Assembly (NCBI GenBank): GCA_942486035.1
Contig: CALNXK010000070.1
Location: 2,113,501-2,177,500 of the forward strand
Direction of reading: 5' to 3'
DNA length: 64,000 bases
DNA from: Porites lobata
Taxonomy: Eukaryota; Cnidaria; Anthozoa; Scleractinia; Poritidae
This document shows, piece after piece, positions 1-11,680 of this stretch. Under the pieces are notes generated by a model. It saw nothing but the letters and a program-made list of their open reading frames with translations, searched no databases and had not been told where the DNA came from. The stretch's first letter is position 1, and every line of letters begins with the position of its first letter. Both the position numbers and the translations under genes were made by a program.

Positions 1-2807
1 CACGCGTCCTGGTCACAATACCCAAGGACGTTTTGTAGTGGTCACGCCATCTTAAGGCCTTCAGTCATAAACGAACGTCTTGTGTGACACTCCTCGAAAC
101 GAAGAAAGACAAGAAACAAAAGGCCGAAAATAATGAATCAAAGCAAGAGAGGTGATGAAAGAGAACCAAGCTGTATTAAATTATATGTGTGTTTATTTCA
201 ACTGAATTGAACAAATCCAGATCGTTGAAACTATAGCCTCCAGAGCAGGCGTATTTGCTCTATCGCCACCCGAGATGATGAAACTGAGAGAGGTTGGTGG
301 CGAGTCAAAGATGAGAGGAGAGCGAGCTTCCAAGTGAGAGGACGACGGGGCTAATCTTTACTTGCTTCCGAAATGGTGGCGTAACGTCATGGAATTAAAA
401 AAACAACAACAACAATTCAGTGTAATAAGACTTGAAGTTTGACTTCAGTACTGGTTGCAGTTCCGCTAGTCGGGCTCGAGAGTACCGCGGGCGCATCGAG
501 ACACCCATGGCTGTATACTGACTGAGCCTACGATTTAACGTGAATTAGAGAGTTTTTTAAAGCTTCACGTATGCGGCAAACGTCAGATTCAAGTTGAGAA
601 TTTCTCAATATAGAAAACGAGCAGATAAAAACGGCTCAAAACAATTCTTACGGATGAAAAATTGCGTGAAACTACTGACTTATTGCTCTCGATAATGGGA
701 GCAGTGGATGATTATGTTGAAGTGCCCATTCTGCTACAAAAAATCGCAAATTCTGCAGCCACGACTTAATACACTGATAATTGATAGGTTCTTTTACTAG
801 TAAATTTGTCTTGTAATTCCATTCTGTAACACTATATATTTTGTAACTCTAGCTTGTTTTTCTGTAATTCTTATTTATCCACATAGTTTATTTAGTTTAC
901 TTTGCAATATAATCGTCCCAGTTTCTTGTGATTTAATATTTATGACTGCTGTAACCTTTCCTCTCCGCCCGCCTCGTCTAGCTCTTGCTATTTGCGGGCG
1001 GAGATGGCAAAACGAGTATAAAGTATATATATCAAAATTTAGGTGTAGAAATAATAAACAGTAAACAACAAGTAAAGAGGAAACTTGGTCACGTGGTAGA
1101 AATTCGCGTTTGCCGTTTGACGTAAATGTGATGCTTAACCTCTCTATTGTTTTGAAGAAACTGTGTCCCGTCGCACGGCACACAGTTGAAATTGAATTGC
1201 TCATTGAAATCATGCATTGCGCGCTCAGGTCTACCTCTACTAGCAGATTTTCAAAATCACCTGCAGGATCTTAGCCAATGAGAAGACAGATAGTGAGTAT
1301 ACAACATATCAACGTGTAAGTTATTTGTGTGTCACATGATGCTCTTACAAACCAGGAGCCGAAACCAGATCAATCACGTTGGTGGAGTTCCTTAGATGAA
1401 TTATGCATATATCTCTTGTTTTACGGGTTGTTCTAAACCCAGCGCTAATCAAAGATTAATCAGCGATTAAATTTTTTGTGAGCTTACGTTCCATGATCTC
1501 CATGTTCTCTATATATTTTCCCGGAGAGATTTAAAGCTGCAATCGTCCTTTCGGAGTAAAGTAATCGAAACACTAATCGGCGCTTGAACAACGGGTGTTT
1601 TTTACCCTGGACTAGGAACTTTTCACATCTCTGATTTCGAAATTCCGCCAAATGGACGATAAGTCTAATCGGGGTTTCGAACAACAAGCTCCACCTATCG
1701 GAAAATAACAGCTTACAAAACACCATTCATTCAAAAGAAAAAGCGTTGCAAAACGAGCAAAATTAGTAGTACATAGGAACAAACAAGCATCGAATACAAG
1801 CATCGAATACTACAAATAACAAAATCAATTTAATGTGCCAAATATTTCGAAATAATTTAAACTAAGATCGCCGGCAAATGGTTGGCAACACAGAAAAGCT
1901 TTGCTGTTACTAAGCTATTTTAAAAAATCATTCATGAATTATTCATAGTGTATGTTATTGCTGTTTATTTTTTTTTATAAAGTATATCTTCACAAAAGAG
2001 GATCCTCTCTCTTGACATTCATCATTGTTTTAGAAAAATACTCATTCATCATGACGCGGATTGTTCCCGCTTTTGAAAGAAATAACATTTCTGTACCTTT
2101 GAATTTCTTTCCTATCCATATTTTTATTGCCTAGTGATTTATACAAATAAAGGCGGCGATTAAGGTATTTATCAACCTACCGTTGAGTCATTTGGCCACA
2201 TAAGGAAAGGAGGAAACGCACAATATTCCACAGTATTTATTCAACGAAATCCACTAGGGGAGAGGAAAATCCCTGTTTGACGCGTTTTTCCCCAAGAGAG
2301 ACGAGGCAAACAACGGCGGGACTGGATGAACAAAGTATGTTGTGTTTTAATGAAGCGGAATTATATTACTTCCATTGAATGTCTTGGTAGTTAATATGCG
2401 CAGATATTATACTCTTTACTGGCATTTTCCTCCCTCCTCCGGTTTCGAAAACATACCACACAACTAGGAAAATATTACCCTGGCTCCAGAGGTCCGTTCC
2501 CAAAATATCTAATATGAAATAAACCGTGCTTACGGTCTGATAAGGCTCCCGAGACGTTATTTTTTTCTCTCGGCGCTTCGCGCCTCGGTGACGCGGCTTC
2601 GCCACGAACCATCAGTAGCGATAAGAAAAAATATCCTCCGGAACTCAAGGTAGTAAAATATCTGCCCGTTCATGAGTTTATCGACCAAAAAAAAAATCGA
2701 ATAAGATGTATGTATTTTACATATGTAATGTTCTATTTACTATATAGACAGCAATGAAATTCCACACCAGTTCACTTAAATATTTTTTTTTGCTGCGAAA
2801 GGGGCGA

Positions 2808-2813
2808 TTTATT
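2808..2813 (-). terminator. Candidate poly(A) signal for the JIP gene
   Basis: AATAAA on the minus strand about 440 bases past the JIP stop codon. It is only a positional candidate, since this hexamer is common in AT-rich DNA. Confidence 0.25.
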
Positions 2814-2831
2814 ATGTAGCCATAGCAACGG

Positions 2832-2882
2832 TGATATTTTCACATGTTAAAATAACATGTTATTTTCACGTGTGAAGATATC
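2832..2882. repeat. Hairpin repeat
   Basis: The arm GATATTTTCACATGT at 2832 pairs with ACGTGTGAAGATATC ending at 2882, with a smaller palindrome (AACATGTT) in the loop. It is probably part of a dispersed inverted-repeat element, but outer ends could not be set. Confidence 0.5.
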
Positions 2883-3248
2883 ATGTTTTCGCGCGAAAGT
2901 TTACCTGGTATTTCATTGGTGTTTATATAATAAAATGTTTTCCCTTGATAACTTTTAAACAAAGCCGACGCTCATTGTGGCGAATCAAAACATACACATA
3001 CTTTGTAGTGAACCAATCAGGAGTCAAAACGAAACCTGCAGCCGGATCGAAGCGCGGGAAACGGGAATGGCAAGCCGCAATTGGTATCTGTTTAACTTCT
3101 GATTTGTCAAGATAAGGACGACAAGTTTCAGTCAATCAGAGAGCATAGAAATGCAAAATTAAGAATCCGCAATATTACTTTCCACTTCAATTTAAGTTTC
3201 TCTATCTTGTCAGCTTCCTAGCTATGTTATTACAAGTAAGACGAGTTG

Positions 3249-6200
3249 TCATTCAATGTAGAAGTCCTCTACAGGAGCTTGATAGTCGAGAAAATCAGCG
3301 TAAAACTTCTTGAAAGCGCGCCTATGACACAACAGGATGAATCATACAATAAGAAATCAATAAGAACCAAAAAAGAGGTAATTACTTTCTAAAAGATAAT
3401 GCATTGCATCGGTAGAAAAGCGAGGTACCAGTGACCAAACCTTGGTTTCAAGTGATTTGACCGTCTGATTCGTAGCCTAGACAGTTAATAGTATTAATAC
3501 TTTGACTCACGGTGATAATCATGGTCATCATCATCATCATCATCATCATGATCAAAATTGCCATCATAGTCATGATCTTCAGTACCATAATCACTTCATT
3601 ATCGCCATTATCAATGAAGCGACTCAATTGCCTTAATTTTCAATTTCCTTTTAAATGATGGACATCGTCCTTTGTCACATCATTTCAAACCACGATTTGG
3701 TAGTTATATTACCACAGTTACTGGGGTGAATTCGAATCGGCAGGTGACTTCACACCGTGCAGAAATATTGGCAAAGTTTCGTTATTATAAGTATTGAAAA
3801 TATTCACTTACCCAATAGCACTAGCGACTGGCTCAGTGGAGAACTCCGACATGAACACGTGACATGCAAATCGATGATCCTCAGGATGTTTTGTAATAAA
3901 AGCGAAAAATCTGGAAACATCCGAAAAAGATTGTAAAGATCGATGAAAAGGAGACAAATTAGCCCGCTAACAATCTCCCATTTGGGGTAGTCGCGAGAAG
4001 TCACGCGTGAGCGGCACGCGAAAGCCACGCCGCTCACATCGCGTGTTCCCCACAGGCTTGCTTCGCTTACCACTCGAAAAGGAAAGCTTTCTAGCAGGCT
4101 TGTGGGAAATTGCCGGCGGAACAAAGGAAAATTTCAGTAACCAAGCAAACAAAAGTGCTCAACTGAGGTCATGCTGATGCAGGTTTTTTTATTGCGGTAG
4201 TTTTAAAACTAAATATTTTGTTCTGATAAACGTAATCACCCTTCTGGAAGAAACTTTTATGCATCATACTATCTCGATTAGGTTGTCTTAAAAAGACACG
4301 ATGACAAAAGCTGTTTAGATTAGACGCTTCTACAAGTCTGTGTGTACATTAAAAATGTTTAAAACTAATTACCTTGCATTATGGGGATGACAACCACAAA
4401 ACGTAACATTCTTCAGCGCAAAGTAGTGTGATTTTGGTGGTTCCTAGAATGAATGAAAGACGTAGTGGGCAATTAGGGGATATACTATCAATACATAGTT
4501 AAGTACGTCTGGAGTTACTGAGCTAGAATTAAGAGCAGCCGGCGAAGGTAAAAGCGGCATTGTCACGAGAAATCCCCCACATTTTCGTGAAATTGAGTCG
4601 TTCCTATCCCCTCCCACCATAGGCCATGCTTCCTTTTTTAGTTTAGCGTCGAATGTGTTTCCTGATCTGGGATCCGTCGGTCAGATGAAGAGAAAAAAAG
4701 GTAGAAAAAATCGAAAGGATTACAGCAGGAGTCAATGCCGCCTCAATGCCAAGGAGCCAGCAAACATCACCCAACTTGGTTGACGTCAAAGAAGTTTTTT
4801 TGAAAAATGCGAAAAATTTGGGAAAGTCGAACAACGCTAAACGGGGAAAAATAAGGATGACCTGATGGAAAGAAAAATGAAAAGGCAGAAAAAATCTTTG
4901 TTCAAGACTTGCTACCTTAAAAATGATGGGGAATGAAGACTAAGAAATCCCAGGCATTCTATTGTTAAGTTCCAGAGACAACTCAGTTACATGCCTGAAG
5001 AACCAGCCAATTAAAACTAAGGCAAATTAAAACATTTAACTGAGAATGTGCGTGGCCATAACTAAATAAAACAATGTCAAGGTTATGTGGAGTAATTAAT
5101 TACAAACCTTTGACTCTTTCTCAAATATTTTTCCTAATTTGCCTTTTCTTGATTTTTTGCTGGATGCTGAATCCTGAAACAATAATTGACAAGAAGGAGA
5201 AACTCCATCTCAATCCAAAGCTAAATGCATGTCGTATATATTGAGCTGGTGTGTGGCAAAACTCAGCTAATAAAATTATAGACTTAGCTGTTGGTCAAAA
5301 GCGAAGCTCTCATGAATGGGAACTTTTTGGGCCGTTGTGGGGAGGTTCGAAAAAATTATTGATAAAATAATATTAAAATTAATCCGGATAATTAACCTTT
5401 AGCTACCTTTTCATTCCTGGAGTGAAAGATGGAGGATAGTTATGTAGTTCTAACTTTTGACTCTGTGGTCAAAATCCTATGGTGTGACCAATCAAATTAG
5501 AACTGGGTCGTACATCTGTACAGGTATATTTTCGTGATACGTAATTACTTGATTTTATTTTTTGTGAATTGTGAATTCAATAAATTATTCTTTGTGAACC
5601 CTTGACCCAAAGGTTGTCTGAGTCCCAAGAAAAACTTTTATTACTTATTTTTCCCTGATTTTCAGTTTTGAGACTTCCGGGAGATAAATAAAGCAACAAA
5701 TGAGAATGATGAATTCTTGTAAGTTGCTATTTGCAGTCTTGCTTTTCCTTTTTGCCACTTTCAAGTTGTTTTTTTTTAGACACTCTTTTGCCACTTTTTT
5801 CTTTACCTAATTAGAGTTAAGATAAAAAACTTTACCTTACATGCTGATTATGTGACACAAAAACTGAAATGAAAGTTTGTTATCTGTGATTAGTGATTAG
5901 TTGTTTTATGGTCCGTAAACTGTGCCAGAGAACCCCCCCTCCGATGAAACATCTTTGGTAGAACTTTCACTGTTAAGCATTTTAGAAAATGGAATTTGGA
6001 AATTTTGTCAAAATTTGAATTTGGCCACTTAATTTGGGAGGGGAAAAAATAAAGGCAAGAAGGAGAAGAATGTCTAATACTAAGAATTTATACAGTCATG
6101 CTTGATTCCATTACCCTTCTCTGCCCTGCCACAGGGTGTTCAGTGATCCTAATTCCTCTTTCAGTTACATCCAGTATACAAGCAGGTGGTCTGGCTGTTG

Positions 6201-9200
6201 AAGTCAGTTGATGCTGCTTCACAATCTATAAAAAGCAAGGTTATTTCAATTTATGAGCAAATTTGGTCAGCCTTGCTTTTTTGAATTAAGATTGGTACCG
6301 GTGACTTACAATTTATTAACACGTAGTTTCTTCTTCCTGAAAGCCTGTTCTAGGCATTCAGATAGTGGAGTGCAGGCAACTCATAAAGCAAGCCCACCTT
6401 CCCCCCCCAACTGAAAAAAAAAAAAAAAAAAAACAACAACAACAACAATAACAACAAAAGATGAGAGGAGACTGGGGAAGGCAGCAAAGGAACCTTTCCT
6501 TTGCCACTACTCCCCAATCCCCCTCTTTTTTTCACTTGCTTTATTTTTTCTATACTCCGCTTTCTGAACACCTAGCTCTGGTTGTTTAAATCTTGGAGAG
6601 CACTATACACCACATAAATCACTATCCTGCAGATAAAATTAATACTAGGGAAATCAATTTTATTATTTACTGGATAATAATAGTGTTATCCACTATTTTC
6701 AAACAACTGGGACCTGGAACAGGCTAACTTCTAGACTGAATAATTCTCTACACTGCTAGAAACTCAAAGAGAGAGGGTATTTTACATGCTCCCTTTGTAT
6801 CATCTGACTTTCGGTACAAAATTCCTTCTAAAAAAGTTGTAAATAAATTACAAGAATCAAGTACCTGTCTCATAGCATCACATATGATCTCATTTCCTTT
6901 AAATCCATTCACCTCCACTGACCCAAGAAACCTACAATAACATGGAGTTAAAAGCCATAATTATTGAGCTTAAACTAATTTCACTTATCCACTAATCATG
7001 ATCTCTACCTGTAAATTATTTTACATGTGTTGTTGTGTATGATACACTGTTATGTAATTGTTTTTGTAAAATAATTTTTCTTTCTTGTCCCATTTAACTA
7101 AACAATAACCTCCTCTTGCCTAAAAAAACTTTTAATGACCAATATCAGTGGTAAGGATCACCTTCATGATGGAATATCCAGATATTATAAAAATGATATG
7201 ACTGATATTGGCCACAATGTTGCAAAACAGCTGATTAATGTAATTTTATTTTTAAAAATGTTATCACGTCTTTTACCTGACACTGAACTGGTTTACTTGT
7301 GCTCCATTTGAATTATCTATATTTAAAAAGAGATGCACATGGAACATATCGTTAGCTGTCCAAATATTAACTGTGGCATATAGACAGGGGATTCATAAAG
7401 CACACTGGATAATGATAGATATCAATCTGGATTCTGTACCACAGAGCAGTGGAGAATCGACCGCCAGGTAAGAGGGGGATCCCATTCTCCAGCCAAATTG
7501 AAATGTCAGGGTGTCTAATAGACCTGACAGTCTCAATTTTGATCTAAAAATGCACAGGGGACTTCCGTAGGTCTGCAATTATTATGAATTACCTGGAACT
7601 ATTATTATTATTGCAAGGTTTTCATTAAGAATAATAGTAGCGGGAGAAAGGTGTAACGTTACAGGAGAATATTTTGTAAAAGGCTCCACGTCTAAATGTA
7701 AAATAGTCACAGGCTACCGGACATTTGCCAGAGAATTATGCGTATAAGTAAACAGAGAATTCTTCGATTGCTGATGCCTCATGAACACCCTGTTATTGGG
7801 ATGAAAAGGTTTACAAATAAAAGATTTTCTCCAGCAACTATTTTCATCAGTACCCACTGTATATGGATATTTGCAGTTTTATATGCCAATTAACCCTTTA
7901 AACCCTGAGATCAAAATTTGAATTCTCATTTGTTGCCCCTGTTTATTTCCTACAGAAGTACTGGGGAGAAGTTGATAAAATATCAAATTATCTTGTGTGA
8001 TCACATCTGTACTTCTCATAACCACTCTGCTTAACAAAGCATTGGTATTACAAGGAGAATTTGATTCTGATCACTCTTAGGGCTTAAAGGGTCAAGCAGT
8101 CACTTTTGAAACCCTAGTTCTCTACAGTTTGTAGAACTCTGTTAAATTTTTCGGTTTAATAAAACCTTGGGGCAAAAATTGTTCTTAAAACTTGAATTTG
8201 TTTGTATCAAAATTGTGGAGAGGCACCTTCACATGAGTGAAGCTGGAACCAATGTTTTTATTGACCAGGCATAATAGCGAGGAGAAGTGTGACATCATGT
8301 TACCATGGTGGCAAAATTTCTGGATCTCAACAAAAAATACCATGAAGACCACAGCAGCGAAAATGTCACCCAAAAAGCCACTTCGCATTCTTTGAAAATT
8401 CAGCGTGATTATCTCAATTCTCACACTTTGTCTATTAAATACTATAAGGGAAGAAAGAGAAATTTATTGTTGTATGTAAACATGGATGATAAAACATGAA
8501 ATTAGGCAATTCATGTCGTAGTCGTGCAGTGACAGCAAAGAAATGTACAACAAAGTGTGCCGCAGGTGTAAAGATGTTGTTTTGCCAATCTTAACCTACA
8601 GTTTTTTTAACATTCTTGTTGCCATTGCCATAGCAACATATTTAACTCTGAATTAGAAATATTCAAATGTATGTTTAGAATTGTCGCAGTTCTTTCCCCA
8701 GTTAATCAATAGACCTTTTTACTGATACGGCGGCCGTATTGAATTAATTCGATTTAAGGAGTATTATAGGATGCCCAGGGGGCAGGAGCACATTTTGTTT
8801 GTATTTTCGAGCACTTTTCGCGACATTTTTTCTTAGAATAGATTGTAATGGGAAAAAAGATCCTTGTGCCATGTTTGGATGTAATAATGATCCCCTTTTT
8901 CTAGTTTAGTATTAGAAATATAATCTTTCACTGCACATTCCTCGGAAAAAAGGCAATCATTTTTACATCCAAACATGGCACAAAGTCTTTTTTTCCATTA
9001 CAATCTTATCCTAAGAAAACTTTAAGAAAAAATGTCCTGAAAAGCGCTCGAAAATACAAACGAAATGTGCTCATGCCCCCTGGGCATCCTATAATACTCC
9101 CTAAATCGAATTAATTCAATATGGCCGCTGTATCGGTAAAAAGGTCAATTTTGGCTCTTCACTGATCGGCACGGCAACCACATTTGCGGCTTTAGCCTGT

Positions 9201-11314
9201 GTACATACATCCCCACTCCCTCAGGAAAAATCAGGAGAGGAGACGTCTGTGAATTGCTGATGATATTTTGTGTTCCTGTTTCTCCCGAATGTGGGGGACA
9301 GCCTCTGATTGGTTGTAATGTTAATACCATAACACAAATAATTTCCGGTGTTGTGATTGGTGAATGAACCTCAGAATAGATTCCCCAGGGAAAAGCTCAG
9401 CCTTTATGATCATTCATATTTGTTTACCGGAATTTGTATTTCGGCTCTCTCGAAAAGGCATGAGAAGTTAAGACCACCGATGTTTGCTGGACCAGTTGCG
9501 GATGTGTCTGTCTGTACCGGTCGGTATTGTAAATAAAAGAGAAGGCATACAAAATCGAACTTTAACAGCCAAGGCAGGTCAAGCTTACCCCAAAAAGATT
9601 CTATTAATGAATTGATTATTTGAAAAATGAATGCGTTTGTTGTTCCCGTAACTGGTGTCAAATTTAAATTGGCATTCCTTTATGCGCAATGAGCAGTGAA
9701 TATTTTAAGAGAACTTCTCTGAATTTGGTCGGATTGAAAATCTTTGAATGGATTAAAATTAATGTCTTAATGGATTTAATGTAAGACTGATGGAGATGTC
9801 TTTGAGAAGACATTTACACCAAATTCAGGGAAACTGAGCTCGTAGAAATTTCGTAACTAAATCGCGTGTGAATTCACGGCTCATTACACATGCAAAAATG
9901 CACACAGAGATGAATCTGAAATCTACAACTACCAACGGTTTAACTTAATTTCGAATAATAAATACATTAATGGATCTTGGGAGGTACACTTGACCTGGCT
10001 TGACTGTAATCAGAGATCTTATATCTGGATTTTTGGGTGGACATTGCGTGAAGATGTTTGGCTAGCCTGTGCACAGACGCCAGAGCTATTTGTCAACCTA
10101 CCTGTGGCTTTTCAACTGTCAGCGAAAGAGCAAGAAAATAACTTACGCAAATGTCTACCGGAACACGATTAAAGACGGCGATTCACAGGCGTATCCTCTC
10201 CCAATTTTTCCTGAGGGAGTGGGGACGTCTGTACACAGGCTACGGCTTTACAGTTTGTTGTAATCCAGAAAATGTGTTGCAATGTGATGTACCAACTTCT
10301 TCTCTCTATTATGATCACCTCGTGCTTATACAGGTTGCACTACATTTTCTTTTCACATGACACAATGACCCCACAACGAGAACCCAAGAAGAGGAAAAGG
10401 AAGGCCATTTTTGTGGTGAAATTTGCACTCAGTGTTTGTGTTTTCATGATTGTTACCTACCTCCTCTCCCAACTACCCAACCACACCCCCCACCCCCCAA
10501 CCACATCTTGGAACAACTATGTTAAATAATTGAACAAAAATAAAAGGGTGAAATAAGAGGATTTAAAGTCGGAAACACCGTGACTGAAGAGACATCAATG
10601 CTTGCCTTGAATAGAAGTCTGCTGTAGAATATCAGAAACATAACGTGAGGGAAATATCCCAGCCTTGCCAGTTCGTAGGTTAATCCCTTCAAACCACAAA
10701 TCTTCGCACTTCTTGTCCACATGAACTGCATCGCCAATTTCTAAATTAATTTCATCATCATGTCTTGCAACGAACTTGTACACAACTATGTGAGTTTGCT
10801 TCGTGTCAGTTAAGCGAAGTTCGTCTTCGGGCCCCTCGGATGATACAGACGATGTGTTACTAGCGCTGCTCAAGGAAGAAGTACTTGAGCGCTTTGAGAT
10901 TGTTTTTTCAGACGAAGATACTGTCGAGGGGGCCAGCTGACTTGGCGTTGAATAGAGTGACTTGGGGGTCATCGCAGTACTACTTGCTGTACTTGTAGTT
11001 CCTGGTGTCATCGGAAGAATTCTCTTGTTCTTCTCTGTCCCTGGACTTGTCTCCTTCCGTTGTGTGACATTTCCTACAGGTTGAGAACGCTTAGCAGATC
11101 CATCTTCTTTCGTCTTAGATTGACTGCCCATTTTTACCCTGTCGTTCATATCCTCTCTGTTGACCATATTCAAAGACTGAAGTTGCTCTCTTACGCTTTC
11201 AGATTTTCCGTGAATATTGCTGTACTCGCTTGCTAAATTTCGGCCAATTGTTTCATCTCTGGTTGTCCCAGCTGGGTCTATGTTAACAAGAGCTGATGCC
11301 GCTGAGTTCAACAT
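3249..11314 (-). CDS. MAPK8IP: JNK-interacting protein (JIP1/2-like) scaffold, SH3 + PTB
   Basis: Eight exons, minus strand: 11314-10606, 7316-7277, 6931-6865, 6225-6115, 5173-5108, 4443-4373, 3910-3812, 3321-3249. Joined length is 1236 nt (411 aa), and all phases agree. Residues 1-170 are Ser/Thr-rich and probably disordered. An SH3 domain spans about 175-229 (HIVVYKFVARHDDE...GIFPSRYVSDI) and matches JIP SH3. A PTB domain spans about 245-405 (NQFSVRFLGSVEV, HYFALKNVTFCGCHP, FITKHPEDHRFACHVF). The C-terminus, EDFYIE, keeps the Y-acidic motif that binds kinesin light chain in JIP1. The start is supported by an in-frame TGA nine bases upstream. The first intron needs a GC donor (CAAG|GCAAGC). 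No clear JNK-binding D-site was seen; NKRILPM near residue 95 is a weak candidate. JIPs scaffold JNK cascades and link cargo to kinesin-1. The family call is firm; JIP1 versus JIP2 is not resolved. Confidence 0.9.
3525..3549. repeat. (TCA)n microsatellite
   Basis: About eight TCA units, inside the last intron of the JIP gene. Confidence 0.85.
6350..6575. mobile_element. Short MITE-like element
   Basis: The left end CTAGGCATTCAGATAG and the right end CTTTCTGAACACCTAG are inverted repeats with few mismatches. It lies in a JIP intron and contains a poly(A)/(CAA)n run at about 6416-6455. A related copy with the same left end occurs at 59330. Confidence 0.55.
6416..6455. repeat. Poly(A) and (CAA)n low-complexity run
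   Basis: A run of about 17 A followed by CAA units, inside a MITE-like element in a JIP intron. Confidence 0.8.
8712..9146. mobile_element. MITE with long terminal inverted repeats
   Basis: The left end GACCTTTTTACTGATACGG and right end CCGCTGTATCGGTAAAAAGG are inverted, and the match continues inward for roughly 180 bases, including GGATGCCCAGGGGGCA and its complement. The element is about 435 bp with a short non-repeated centre and no coding capacity. Target duplication is ambiguous (CAAT is near both ends). It lies in the first JIP intron. Confidence 0.8.
9194..9252. mobile_element. Fragment of an AGCCTGTG-type MITE
   Basis: It starts AGCCTGTGTACATACATCCC and continues CACTCCCTCAGGAAAAA. 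This matches the reverse complement of the right part of the element at 10064-10241. Confidence 0.5.
10064..10241. mobile_element. AGCCTGTG-type MITE (Mutator-like ends)
   Basis: The ends AGCCTGTGCACAGACG and CGTCTGTACACAGGCT form a 16-bp inverted repeat with one mismatch. Related ends occur at 38220 and 50113, where 9-bp target duplications are visible. No clear duplication is seen here. Confidence 0.65.
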
Positions 11315-11680
11315 GACTTTTCAGATTCGTCGTAATATTAAAAACAAATATTGACTTGTCGTCCTTTCCCGCCCGCACACATCAAAACACCCGCTGCTAG
11401 CTCATGGTAAGAAAACGATTACGTCGTCTCTCCGCCGCTTTTTACCTCACGCGACATTTTTAGCAGCAACAAACAACCTAATATTGCCGCAGTTGACCCA
11501 AAGGAAGTATCAATTTCCATATTTAAATATCATGAACATATTTTCTCTGACATGAACAGCACATTCCATTAGGTAACCGCGCCTGAAATGGACACTAGCA
11601 ACCGACAGCGTTGAACCAGACATGCAAATTAAACAAAATGTTAAATATGACTTTGATCGGCGATTACGTTGTGCGGCAAA
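11315..11680. promoter_or_regulatory. Divergent promoter spacer, JIP / discoidin-EF gene
   Basis: Only 366 bases separate the start codons of two diverging genes, so the spacer must hold both 5' untranslated regions and probably a shared bidirectional promoter. No TATA box at a clear distance was identified. The inference rests on geometry alone. Confidence 0.5.

Larger units (their letters stand above)
1..3248. other. Region without a supported gene
   Basis: No exon chain with splice sites and family similarity was found on either strand. It holds a short tandem duplication near 1785-1812 (two copies of a 14-mer containing AAGCATCGAATAC), a hairpin at 2832-2882, and AT-rich DNA. Open frames here are short and lack domain signatures. 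It is probably intergenic sequence plus the 3' flank of the minus-strand JIP gene. Confidence 0.5.

Noticed and set aside
624..769. Open frame of about 48 codons on the plus strand ending in a TAA at 767-769, with plausible-looking residues.
   Set aside because: A stop lies directly upstream, no acceptor site fits the frame, and a second frame is also open there; no domain was recognised.
8185..8499. Overlapping opposite-strand frames (79 and 64 codons) in the first JIP intron.
   Set aside because: No domain, no splice support. Nearby sequence (ATGTACAACAAAGTGTGCCG) has a weak relative near 61540, suggesting a dispersed repeat.
10595..10606. Reading the SH3 exon as a complete one-exon SH3-only gene ending at the TGA 10597-10595.
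   Set aside because: Perfectly phased PTB exons of the same family follow on the same strand, and a strong GC donor explains the join. Kept as the alternative for testing.
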